Shown: piece after piece, positions 17,364 to 24,996 of the stretch
How positions within the stretch are numbered: the first letter of the stretch is position 1
How the letters are laid out: the number at the start of each line of letters is the position of its first letter
Assembly: GCF_016917755.1 (NCBI RefSeq)
Contig: NZ_CP070326.1
Location: forward strand, 2,852,001-2,916,000
Source of the DNA: Streptomyces noursei
GTDB lineage: Bacteria > Actinomycetota > Actinomycetes > Streptomycetales > Streptomycetaceae
Direction: 5' to 3'
DNA length: 64,000 bases
The notes under the pieces: generated by a model
What the model was told of the DNA's origin: nothing
Database searches by the model: none
What the model saw: the letters and a program-made list of their open reading frames with translations, nothing else
Made by a program: the position numbers and the translations under genes

Positions 17364-18626
17364 TCACCAGACCCGTACCGACGCCCCCTTCGCGAAGGCC
17401 GGGCTGGTGGCGTCGGGCGGGGGCGCGGTCAGGGGTTCGGCCAGCTCGGCGGTGGTGGGGCCCACGCGGGCCGCGACGGCGTCGAGGGCGGTGAGGTCGA
17501 AGCCGTAGACACGGGCGGCGTTGCCGCCGGTCATGGCGGCGATCTCGGCCGGCGGGAGGCCGGCGTAGGCGGCGCGCAGGGCGTGCCGGGAGTACGGGTG
17601 GGTGCCCTCGTCGTGGGGGTAGTCGCTGCCCCACATGATCTTGTCGAGGCCGATCCGGTCGCGCAGCGGGACCTCGTGGGGGCGCATGAAGCTGGCGCCG
17701 ACGTAGCAGTTGGCGTGCCAGATCTCGGTGGGGGTGCGGTCCAGGGAGGCGGCCAGCCCGGCGCCGAAGCGGGATTCCGCGGTGGTGGCGCGGGAGGCGG
17801 AGGCGACCAGGCGGCCGTGGTAGTAGTCCAGCATGTCGAGGACGCCGGGGATCCAGCCGGAGCCCTGCTCGGTCAGCACCAGGGTCAGCCCCGGGTGGCG
17901 GGTGAAGACGCCGCCGAAGACGAGGTGCCACAGCGCCCGGTGGGAGAACCAGGTGGTCTCCACCATGAACACCGCGCGGGCGGCCGGTTCGTCGCCGAGC
18001 GGCGGGGAGGCCGAACCGCCGTGGTGGTTGACGGGCACGCCGAGCTCGGCGCAGACCGCCCACAGCGGGTCGTAGTACGGCGAGTGGAGTTCGGGCAGCC
18101 CGGAGCCGGGCGGGGTGCCGGGGAGCATGATGCCGCCGGTGAGGCCGGCTTCCTTGGTGCGGCGGACCTCGCGGACCGCCTCGTCGACGTCGTTGAGGAG
18201 GATCTGGGCGACGCCCGCGCGGCGGCCGGGGGCCTGGGCGCAGAAGTCCGCCAGCCACCGGTTGTGGGCGCGCAGGCCGGCCCAGCGCAGCGCGAAGTCG
18301 GCGGGGGTGGGCGGCGGCGCCATCAGGGACGCGCTGGGGAAGAACGGCGGGATGGTGTTGGGGAAGACGACCTCGGCGACGATGCCGTCGGCCTCCTGCT
18401 CGGCCAGTCGCCGGTCGGAGTTCCAGTTGCGGTCGGCGGTGTCGGCGAGCAGGTCCTCGTGCGGGTTGACGTAGCCGGCGGCCCAGGCGTCGAACGCCTC
18501 GTGGTGGCCGGAGGGGAGGTAGGAGCGGTAGTCGAGGAGGTCGGCGCCGGCGTGGCAGTCGGCGGAGACGACGGTGTAGCGGGGCGCGTCGGTGGGCGCG
18601 CCGGGCACGGCGGTGTTCTCAGGCAT
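17364..18626 (-). CDS. Amidohydrolase family protein (first of two)
   Basis: A 420-residue TIM-barrel metal-dependent hydrolase of the amidohydrolase-2 (ACMSD/resorcylate decarboxylase) type. It opens VVSADCHAGADLLDYRSYLP, where the usual DxH metal motif is DCH. Later metal or acid residues are in NHHGG (about 200), TEQGSGW and IMWGSDYPHDEG near residue 352, the conserved C-terminal Asp. It is the last gene of a four-gene operon and its start overlaps the end of its paralogue by 8 bases. The pair could be hydrolases or non-oxidative decarboxylases. The substrate is not known. Confidence 0.85.
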   Translation of the reverse strand: MPENTAVPGAPTDAPRYTVVSADCHAGADLLDYRSYLPSGHHEAFDAWAAGYVNPHEDLLADTADRNWNSDRRLAEQEADGIVAEVVFPNTIPPFFPSASLMAPPPTPADFALRWAGLRAHNRWLADFCAQAPGRRAGVAQILLNDVDEAVREVRRTKEAGLTGGIMLPGTPPGSGLPELHSPYYDPLWAVCAELGVPVNHHGGSASPPLGDEPAARAVFMVETTWFSHRALWHLVFGGVFTRHPGLTLVLTEQGSGWIPGVLDMLDYYHGRLVASASRATTAESRFGAGLAASLDRTPTEIWHANCYVGASFMRPHEVPLRDRIGLDKIMWGSDYPHDEGTHPYSRHALRAAYAGLPPAEIAAMTGGNAARVYGFDLTALDAVAARVGPTTAELAEPLTAPPPDATSPAFAKGASVRVW

Positions 18627-19971
18627 GGGTCACCCCCACGTACGGGAAGTCCTGTCCGGTGAGCCAGTGGCGGCCGGTCTCGCGGGCGCGCCGCCAGGAC
18701 GCCGCGACCGGTGCCTGGTCGGCGGGCTGGCCCAGCTCCGCCGGGGTGGGGCCGATGCGGCGGGCGTGCGGGGCGAGCCGGGCCGGGTCGAAGCCGAAGA
18801 CCTCGGCGGCGGACGTGCCGAGGATGCGGCGGGTCTCGTCGATCGGGATGTCGTGGAAGGTGTTCGCCAGCCACTCCCGGGTGCGCGGCCAGGTGCCCTC
18901 CGGGTGCGGGAAGTCGCTGCCCCAGAGGATGTTGCCGACGCCGATCTCGTAGCGCTGGGCCAGTTCGCGGCGCTTGGTGTTGGTGGCGCAGACGAAGACG
19001 TTGCGGTCGAGGTACTCGTGCGGCGGGCGCTTCAGCCCGGCGAACGGGGAGAGCTTCTTGCCGCCGTGCGCGCCCAGGTAGAGCCGGTCCATGAACCACA
19101 GCAGGTTCGGCAGCCACCAGCAGCCGGACTCGGCGATGCCGAAGCGCAGGCCGGGGTGGCGTTCGAAGACCCCGGACCAGAGCAGGAACCACAGCGGACG
19201 GGCCGGCCACCAGGTCACCTCGCTGACGAAGATGCCGAGGTGGTCGCCGTACTCCTCGCGCGGGGCGGCGCCGGAGTGGGTGACCACCGGCATCCCGGCC
19301 TCGGCCGCGGCGGCCCACACCGGGTCGTAGCGCCGGTCGTGGTAGGGGGCGCCGGCGCCCCACATGGCGGGGACCATCAGGGCGCCCAGGCCGTCGTCGC
19401 GGGCCCGGCGCAGCTCGGCGACGACGGTGTCGACCTCGCCGGTGAGGGGCAACAGCGCAACGCCGCAGTGCCGTTCGGGGTCGGTGGCGCAGAACTCCGC
19501 GAGCCAGCGGTTGTGGGCCCGGGCGCCGGCCATGCCCAGTTCCGTGTCCTGGTCGCCGGACAGGCCGAGGCCGACGCCGAAGGGCGCGGCGGTCGAGCTG
19601 TCCACGGCGTCCGCGTCGGGGAAGACGACCTCGGCGGCCACCCCGTCGCCGTCGAGCTCCTTGGCCCGCTGCGCCGGGTCCCAGCCGCCGCGCAGCCCTT
19701 CCTCGTGGTCCTCGAACCACCGGGTGGCGAAGGTCTCGTTGCGGACGCCGAGCCGGGTCATGGCCGCGCGCCGGGCGTCCCGGCCGGCCAGGAAGTCGTC
19801 GAAGGCCCGGTGGAAGCGGCGCTCCAGATAGGGGCGGTACTCCTCGGTGGGCAGTCCGGCGTGGCAGTCCGAGGAGATGATCAGGTAGGGGTCCTGGGAC
19901 CCGGGGTCCGCGGGGCTGCCGCCCGGTGGGGCGGGACGCGGTGCGGCGGGGTCCTGGTACGGGTCGCTCAT
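18619..19971 (-). CDS. Amidohydrolase family protein (second of two)
   Basis: A 450-residue paralogue of the next gene with the same architecture: IISSDCHAGLPTEEYRPYLE, VVTHSGAAP, FGIAESGCWWLPNLLWFMD, and ILWGSDFPHPEG. The first 28 residues are a Pro-rich extension. The two proteins match end to end but are clearly diverged, so they may form a heteromer or act on successive substrates. It lies 9 bases downstream of the SDR gene in the same operon. The class includes decarboxylases as well as hydrolases, so the name amidohydrolase describes the fold, not the reaction. Confidence 0.85.
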   Translation of the reverse strand: MSDPYQDPAAPRPAPPGGSPADPGSQDPYLIISSDCHAGLPTEEYRPYLERRFHRAFDDFLAGRDARRAAMTRLGVRNETFATRWFEDHEEGLRGGWDPAQRAKELDGDGVAAEVVFPDADAVDSSTAAPFGVGLGLSGDQDTELGMAGARAHNRWLAEFCATDPERHCGVALLPLTGEVDTVVAELRRARDDGLGALMVPAMWGAGAPYHDRRYDPVWAAAAEAGMPVVTHSGAAPREEYGDHLGIFVSEVTWWPARPLWFLLWSGVFERHPGLRFGIAESGCWWLPNLLWFMDRLYLGAHGGKKLSPFAGLKRPPHEYLDRNVFVCATNTKRRELAQRYEIGVGNILWGSDFPHPEGTWPRTREWLANTFHDIPIDETRRILGTSAAEVFGFDPARLAPHARRIGPTPAELGQPADQAPVAASWRRARETGRHWLTGQDFPYVGVTHA

Positions 19972-19980
19972 GGCGGTCCC

Positions 19981-20871
19981 TCACTCGTCGTCGAGGATGA
20001 AGTGCTCCAGGTACGTGGGGGCGGCGCGGTCCAGCTGGGACCGCGCCCGCGCCCGGATCTGTGCGTCGGTGTGCGCGCTGGGCGGCAGCAGCCAGAAGCG
20101 GCCGGCCCGGATGCCGGCCACGACCTGCTCGGCGACGTCCTCGACGGGCGTGAACGCCACCTCCTGCCCGGCCTCCTTCATGGCCGCCTCCCACGCCACG
20201 AGGGTGCGGTAGGGCGTCCTGCGGGGGCGGGACTTGGCGTGCCGCGCGGGCCGGTTGCGGTGCGACTCCCACAGGCCGGTGCGCAGCATGTGCGGCCCGG
20301 GGAAGAGCACCGACGCCCCGACGGGGGCGCCCTCGGCCGCCAGGTGCGCGTACAGGGACTCGGTCAGGGTCACCACGGCGGCCTTGGTGACGGCGTAGAC
20401 GGAGGCGGTGGGCAGCGGCGCGATCCCGCCGTCCGTGGAGGAGGTGTTGACGACGTGCCCGGGCGCCCCGGAGGCCAACATCCGGGGCAGGAAGCACTGG
20501 ACGCCGTGGAAGACGCCCCAGACGTTGACCTCGAACGCCCACCGCCAGTCGCTGGGGTCGTGCTCCCACATCCGCCCCTCGGCGCCGGAGCCCACCCCGG
20601 CGTTGTTGCAGAGCACGTGGACGGCGCCGAAGGTCTCGTACGCGGCGCCGGCCAGCGCCTCGACCTCCTCCCGGACGCCGACGTCCACGGTGCGCGTCAG
20701 CAACTCCGCGCCGTCCGCGGCGAGTTCGTCGGCGGCGGCGCGCAGCGGCCCCTCCTCGACGTCGGCGAGGACGACCTTCAGGCCCTCGGCGGCGAAGCGG
20801 CGGGCCATCGCCCGGCCGATGCCGCTCGCCGCGCCGGTGACCACCGCGACCTGCCCGGCCCGCAGCTCCAT
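19981..20871 (-). CDS. Short-chain dehydrogenase/reductase
   Basis: A 296-residue classical SDR. The Rossmann motif TGAASGIG is at residues 12-19, NNAG at about 87, and the catalytic Ser and YxxxK in NTSSTDGG and SVYAVTKAAV. An acidic residue after beta-2 (VLADVEE) favours NAD. The C-terminal about 70 residues are longer than a basic SDR and contain the Arg-rich HRNRPARHAKSRPRRT, which probably forms part of the substrate pocket or an interaction surface. Its start codon shares one base with the stop of the acetoacetate-decarboxylase-like gene. It is the second gene of the TetR-controlled operon. Confidence 0.9.
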   Translation of the reverse strand: MELRAGQVAVVTGAASGIGRAMARRFAAEGLKVVLADVEEGPLRAAADELAADGAELLTRTVDVGVREEVEALAGAAYETFGAVHVLCNNAGVGSGAEGRMWEHDPSDWRWAFEVNVWGVFHGVQCFLPRMLASGAPGHVVNTSSTDGGIAPLPTASVYAVTKAAVVTLTESLYAHLAAEGAPVGASVLFPGPHMLRTGLWESHRNRPARHAKSRPRRTPYRTLVAWEAAMKEAGQEVAFTPVEDVAEQVVAGIRAGRFWLLPPSAHTDAQIRARARSQLDRAAPTYLEHFILDDE

Positions 20872-21668
20872 CAGGCGCTCCCTTCCGGCGGGGCGTCCAG
20901 GACCTGCCGCGGGTCGTCGTAGCGCTGGTGGACGTAGGGCAGCAGGGCCTCGGCGGGGACCCGCCGGACGACCTCGCCGCTCTGGTCGGAGGTCTTCTCG
21001 CCCAGGGTGATCCCGACCAGGGCCTGCACCGGGAGGTCGGCGACGGGGTCGTACATCGACTCGCGCAGCACCACGTCGCCGGTGATCCGCTCCAGCGTGC
21101 GGACCTTCTCGGTGCGTCGGCAGTGCACCAGGACCGGGTCGCCGTCGAAGCCCGAACCGTCCACGGCGGGCAGGAACTTGAAGTAGAAGTCGGTCCGGGT
21201 CTCCGGTGCCGGCGGCGGCAGCTGGCCGCCGACCGCGCCGCGCACCTCCACGAAGGCGATGCCGTGCCGGGCGAGGGCGGCGCGGACGGTCAGGCCGTCG
21301 CGCTCCACAGTGACCTCGCCGAGCTTCTTAGGCTCGCCGAAGACCTCCCGGCCGCCGGTCAGCGCCCGCTCGTGGGTCATCGGCATGACCAGCGGATACC
21401 AGCCCTCGGTGCCGTCGTGGGCGGCCGCGACCGCGACCGAGCCGGCGCCCAGCGGATAGCCGGGCAGGTTGACGGTGCTGATGGTGGCCCGGACCAGCGG
21501 GCGTCCGGTGGGGGTGAGCGGAGGCGGGAGGACGGCCGCGACCGCGTCCGGGTCGGTCTCCCATAGGGCCACCACGCCGGTGGACCAGATGTCGGGGAGC
21601 CGGGCGCCGGCGGCGCGGGTCGCGGCGATCTCCGCCGCGGTGCGGGCTCCGTAGCGAATGCGTGCCAT
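20871..21668 (-). CDS. Acetoacetate decarboxylase family protein
   Basis: A 265-residue member of the acetoacetate decarboxylase fold. The Schiff-base lysine motif is visible as REVFGEPKKLGEV near residue 115, corresponding to the Lys-Lys pair of the clostridial enzyme. Both Lys are present, so decarboxylase-type chemistry is plausible, although members of this superfamily also act as dehydratases or aldolases. It is the first gene of the operon and is divergent from a TetR gene with a palindromic operator between them. The start ATG at 21668 is close to AAGGGTGG upstream. Confidence 0.87.
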   Translation of the reverse strand: MARIRYGARTAAEIAATRAAGARLPDIWSTGVVALWETDPDAVAAVLPPPLTPTGRPLVRATISTVNLPGYPLGAGSVAVAAAHDGTEGWYPLVMPMTHERALTGGREVFGEPKKLGEVTVERDGLTVRAALARHGIAFVEVRGAVGGQLPPPAPETRTDFYFKFLPAVDGSGFDGDPVLVHCRRTEKVRTLERITGDVVLRESMYDPVADLPVQALVGITLGEKTSDQSGEVVRRVPAEALLPYVHQRYDDPRQVLDAPPEGSA

Positions 21669-21718
21669 GGCGTACCACCCTTCGTCATCCGTGACGCGCG
21701 GGGGTTGTGCGAGGCGTC

Positions 21719-21733
21719 TGTAACACAGTTACA
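21719..21733. promoter_or_regulatory. Perfect palindrome, probable TetR operator
   Basis: TGTAAC-ACA-GTTACA lies between the divergent acetoacetate-decarboxylase-like and tetR genes, 50 bases from one start and 61 from the other. Position and symmetry fit autoregulation plus control of the catabolic operon. Confidence 0.7.
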
Positions 21734-21794
21734 CCGCCTCCGATGAAGGGTAAAGAGCCGTGCAGCTAACGGAGTTGGGCGATAGTGGGGTGCT

Positions 21795-22427
21795 ATGACA
21801 CGCAGCGCGCTGACCGGTGAAGAGGTCCTGGCGACGGCCGCCCGGCTGGTCCGGGCGCACGGCCCGGAGACCCTGACCATGCGCCGGCTCGCCACCGAAC
21901 TCGGCACCGCCGTCACCTCCATCTACTGGCACGTCGGCAACCGCGAGTCCCTGCTGGACGCGCTGGTGGCCCGCACCCTCCAGGAGATGGGCGAGATCCG
22001 GCCGACCGGCGGCACGCCCCGGGCGCGCGTCGTCTCGGTGGCCCGCGCGCTGCGCACGGCGCTCGGCGAGCGCCCGCACCTGATCGCGATGGTGCACGAA
22101 CGCGGGCTGACCGAGCGGATGTTCCTGCCCGCGCAGCAGGCGCTGGTCCACGAGGTGCACGCGGCCGGGCTGCGCGGGGCGCTCGCCGCCGAGGCGGTGC
22201 GCGCCGTGCAGTTCCTGGTCGTCGGCTCGGTCCTGGTGGACCGCAACCGCGCCCGGTCGCCGGCCCAGCACCCCAGCGAGCGCGAGCTGTGGGACTCCCC
22301 CGCCGCCGGGCAGGACCCGGCGCTGGCCCGTGCCCTGGCCGCACCGGCCGACGCCGAACGGCTCTTCCTGGTCTCCCTGGAGGCGCTGGTCTCGTCACTG
22401 CTGGGGCCGGACCGAAGGCCGGCGTGA
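21795..22427 (+). CDS. TetR family transcriptional regulator
   Basis: A 210-residue TetR protein. The N-terminal helix-turn-helix is residues about 8-52 (LTGEEVLATAARLVRAHG, then RRLATELGTAVTSIYWHVGN). The remaining 150 residues are the helical ligand-binding and dimer domain with a TetR_C-like stretch. It is divergent from the acetoacetate-decarboxylase-like operon, with a perfect palindrome in the shared 126-base gap. It is therefore probably the repressor of that operon, with induction by the substrate or an intermediate. Confidence 0.9.
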   Translation: MTRSALTGEEVLATAARLVRAHGPETLTMRRLATELGTAVTSIYWHVGNRESLLDALVARTLQEMGEIRPTGGTPRARVVSVARALRTALGERPHLIAMVHERGLTERMFLPAQQALVHEVHAAGLRGALAAEAVRAVQFLVVGSVLVDRNRARSPAQHPSERELWDSPAAGQDPALARALAAPADAERLFLVSLEALVSSLLGPDRRPA

Positions 22428-22464
22428 GGACCACGGCACGGGCTCCGGGCGGCCCCGACCGACC

Positions 22465-22519
22465 GTACTGCGGCCGGTCTGCGGCCGGTCTGCAGCCGTC
22501 CTGCGGCCGTACTGCGGAC
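22465..22519. repeat. Five tandem copies of an 11-bp unit
   Basis: Units GTACTGCGGCC, GGTCTGCGGCC, GGTCTGCAGCC, GTCCTGCGGCC and GTACTGCGGAC follow one another with no gaps, between tetR and the exonuclease gene. The period of 11 is one helical turn. Confidence 0.85.
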
Positions 22520-22597
22520 ACGGTGCGCGCGACGGCCCGGCCGAATGCGCCCCGGCGATGCGGTGGCTGTCGGTGCCGGCCCGTATCCTCAATGACC

Positions 22598-23635
22598 ATG
22601 CTCGAAGACCGCAGCGCAGCCGCCCCCTCGATCGCGCCGAGGATCGGCCGGCAGCCGGGCCCGCAGACGCCGCCGGCCGACTGGCCGACCGGGTATCCCC
22701 AGGGATACGCGGTGGTCGACGTCGAGACCACCGGCCTGGCCCGCGACGACCGGATCATCTCCGCCGCCGTGTACCAACTCGACGCCCAGGGCGAGTTCCA
22801 GGACTCCTGGTACACCCTCGTCAACCCCCAGCGCGATCCCGGACCGGTCTGGATCCACGGTCTGACGAGCGAGGTGCTGGCGGACGCGCCGCTCTTCCCC
22901 GAGATCGTGCCGGAGCTGTCGGCGCGGCTGGCGGACCGGGTGCTGGTCGCGCACAACGCCATGTTCGACTGGTCGATGCTGGCCCGGGAGTACGCCCGCG
23001 CCGCCGCGGTCGCCCCGGTGCGCCAGCGGCTGTGCACCATCGCGCTGTCCAAGGAGCTGGGCCTGCCGCTGCCCAACCACAAGCTGGAGTCCCTCGCCGC
23101 GCACTTCGGCGTCGTACAGGAGCGCGCCCACCACGCCCTGGACGATGCCCGGGTGCTGTCCGAGGCGTTCCGCCCCAGCCTGCGCCGGGCCGCGCAGACG
23201 AACGTCCGGCTGCCGCTGCTGACCTGCCAGCCGCTGACGGAGTGGTCGGACGCCCCCGCGCCCCGCTCGCACCCCACCGGCTCGTCCTACCGCCCCAGCA
23301 CCTGGCGGCCGGCCCGCAAGCGCCCGGCCTGCCCGTACCCCAACCCGGGGCGCTACGAGCCCGGCGGCCGGCTCGTCCAGGGCATGCGGGTCGCCTTCTC
23401 GGGCGACACCTCCGTGGACCGCGAGCTGCTGGAGGACCGGGCGATCGAGGCCGGACTGCACGTGGCGACGAGCGTGTCCCGGCTGACGAGCCTGCTGGTG
23501 ACCAACGACCCGGAGGCCCGGACGTCCAAGACGATCAAGGCCACCACGTTCGGCACGGCCGTCGTCGACGAGGCGGCGTTCATGCAGCTGCTCCAGGACG
23601 TCCGGCCGGCAGCGTCGGCACCGTCGTCCGGGTGA
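22598..23635 (+). CDS. DEDDh 3'-5' exonuclease with C-terminal BRCT domain
   Basis: A 345-residue DnaQ-type exonuclease. The catalytic motifs are VVDVETTG (Exo I), LVAHNAMFDWSML (Exo II) and HHALDDARV (Exo III, DEDDh). After a Pro/Arg-rich linker, a BRCT domain fills the last 85 residues (GMRVAFSGDTSVDRELLEDR and later SVSRLTSLLVTNDPEARTSK). The pairing suggests a role in DNA repair or replication-associated processing. TATCCT at 22584-22589 looks like a -10 box and there is no Shine-Dalgarno, so a leaderless mRNA starting at the ATG at 22598 is likely. The ATG at 22592 is the alternative. Confidence 0.88.
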   Translation: MLEDRSAAAPSIAPRIGRQPGPQTPPADWPTGYPQGYAVVDVETTGLARDDRIISAAVYQLDAQGEFQDSWYTLVNPQRDPGPVWIHGLTSEVLADAPLFPEIVPELSARLADRVLVAHNAMFDWSMLAREYARAAAVAPVRQRLCTIALSKELGLPLPNHKLESLAAHFGVVQERAHHALDDARVLSEAFRPSLRRAAQTNVRLPLLTCQPLTEWSDAPAPRSHPTGSSYRPSTWRPARKRPACPYPNPGRYEPGGRLVQGMRVAFSGDTSVDRELLEDRAIEAGLHVATSVSRLTSLLVTNDPEARTSKTIKATTFGTAVVDEAAFMQLLQDVRPAASAPSSG

Positions 23636-23698
23636 AGCCCGGCCAACACACCCGGCGCCACCTCGCCCCGGGTGGGCCCCGCCCGCAGTCTGTGGCGC

Positions 23699-23932
23699 AT
23701 GGCACGTTGTGAGGTCTGCGGAAACGACTACGGCATGACGTTCGAGGTGCACGCGCAGGGCGCGGTGCACGTCTTCGACTGCTTCGCCTGCGCGATCCAC
23801 CGCATGGCGCCGATCTGCGAGCACTGCCGGGTGCAGATCATCGGGCAGGGCGTGGAGGCCGAGGGCCAGTGGTACTGCGGGGCGCACTGCGCCCGCTCGG
23901 CGGGGCGGGTGGGCATCGTCGACCGGGTCTGA
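23699..23932 (+). CDS. Small zinc-ribbon protein
   Basis: A 77-residue protein with eight or more Cys and several His: CEVCGNDY, FDCFACAIHRM, CEHCRVQI, and YCGAHCARS. The pattern of CxxC pairs suggests two zinc-ribbon or treble-clef sites. It is highly similar to a single-copy Streptomyces protein of unknown function. The ATG at 23699 (MARCEVCGN) is chosen because the family starts there; an in-frame codon at 23672 adds unrelated residues. No clear Shine-Dalgarno is visible. Confidence 0.82.
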   Translation: MARCEVCGNDYGMTFEVHAQGAVHVFDCFACAIHRMAPICEHCRVQIIGQGVEAEGQWYCGAHCARSAGRVGIVDRV

Positions 23933-24049
23933 CGCCGGTCGAGATCGCGGCGGCGCGGCGGTGTCCGGGTCCCCCGCCGGGGCCGGTGCCGGTCGCCGCC
24001 GGGGGACCCGCGGGCGGGGCGTCCGGGGGCGCCAGGTACCGTCGCTGCC

Positions 24050-24967
24050 GTGTACCGCTTCCTGTTGACCCGGCAGTGGGTGATCCTCACCCTCTTGGGC
24101 CTCGTCCTGATCCCCGTCATGATCAAGCTGGGGTTCTGGCAGTACCACCGCCATCAGCACAAGGTCGCGCAGAACGCGCAGATCGAGCACAACGTGCACG
24201 CCACCCCGGTCCCGGTGACCGAGCTGGCGGCCGTCGGCCGGACACTGCCGCACGGCGACATGTGGCGCCAGGTCACCGCCACCGGAAGCTACGACACCGC
24301 GCACGAGGTCGTGGTCCGCCAGCGCACCGCCGCCGACGAGCAGTCCATCGGCTACTACGTCCTGACGCCGCTGGTGCTGGGCAACGGTGACGCCGTGCTG
24401 GTCAACCGGGGCTGGATCGAGGCCGGCAACGACCTCACCAAGTTCCCGCAGGTGCCGGCCGCCCCCAAGGGCACCGTCACGGTCACCGGCCGGATGATGG
24501 CCGACGAGACCACCGCGGCCAGCGGCATCAAGAACACCAGGGGCCTGCCGCCCCGCCAGGTCATGCTGATCAACAGCACGGAGCAGGCCAAGCGGGTGGG
24601 CCGGCCGACGCTCGGCGGCTACATCGAGCAGACCGGGCCCAAGAGCGACACCCCCGAGCAGGTGCCCGAGCCGGACTACAGCTCCATCGGCCCGCACATG
24701 GCGTACGCGATCCAGTGGTGGCTGTTCGCCGCGGCGGTGCCGGTCGGCTGGGTCGTCCTGGTCCGCCGGGAGCGCCGCGACCGGCTGGCCGCCGCGGCCA
24801 AGGAGGCGGAGGGCGCCGGAGCGGCCGAGCCGGCCGAGCCCGCGGACGCCACGACCGCGGACGCCGCGCCCGCCGAGGCCAAGACCGCCGAGGCCGCCGC
24901 GCCCGCCGAGGCCGCCGAGGCCGCCGACGCGGAGCCCGTAGCCCGGACGGCCGTCGCCCCCGACTAA
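24050..24967 (+). CDS. SURF1 family cytochrome oxidase assembly protein
   Basis: A 305-residue SURF1/Shy1-like membrane protein that helps assemble haem-copper oxidase in the cytoplasmic membrane. It has the family topology: an N-terminal helix (about 7-27, ending KLGFWQYHRHQHK), a periplasmic domain with GYYVLTPLVL and VLVNRGWI, and a second helix near residue 220 (HMAYAIQWWLFAAAVPVGW). The last 65 residues are an Ala/Glu/Pro repeat-like tail, not conserved and probably cytoplasmic. The GTG at 24050 is the start. No oxidase genes are adjacent. Confidence 0.92.
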   Translation: MYRFLLTRQWVILTLLGLVLIPVMIKLGFWQYHRHQHKVAQNAQIEHNVHATPVPVTELAAVGRTLPHGDMWRQVTATGSYDTAHEVVVRQRTAADEQSIGYYVLTPLVLGNGDAVLVNRGWIEAGNDLTKFPQVPAAPKGTVTVTGRMMADETTAASGIKNTRGLPPRQVMLINSTEQAKRVGRPTLGGYIEQTGPKSDTPEQVPEPDYSSIGPHMAYAIQWWLFAAAVPVGWVVLVRRERRDRLAAAAKEAEGAGAAEPAEPADATTADAAPAEAKTAEAAAPAEAAEAADAEPVARTAVAPD

Positions 24968-24996
24968 CGCACCCGCCGCGCGGGAAAGGCCGCGGA

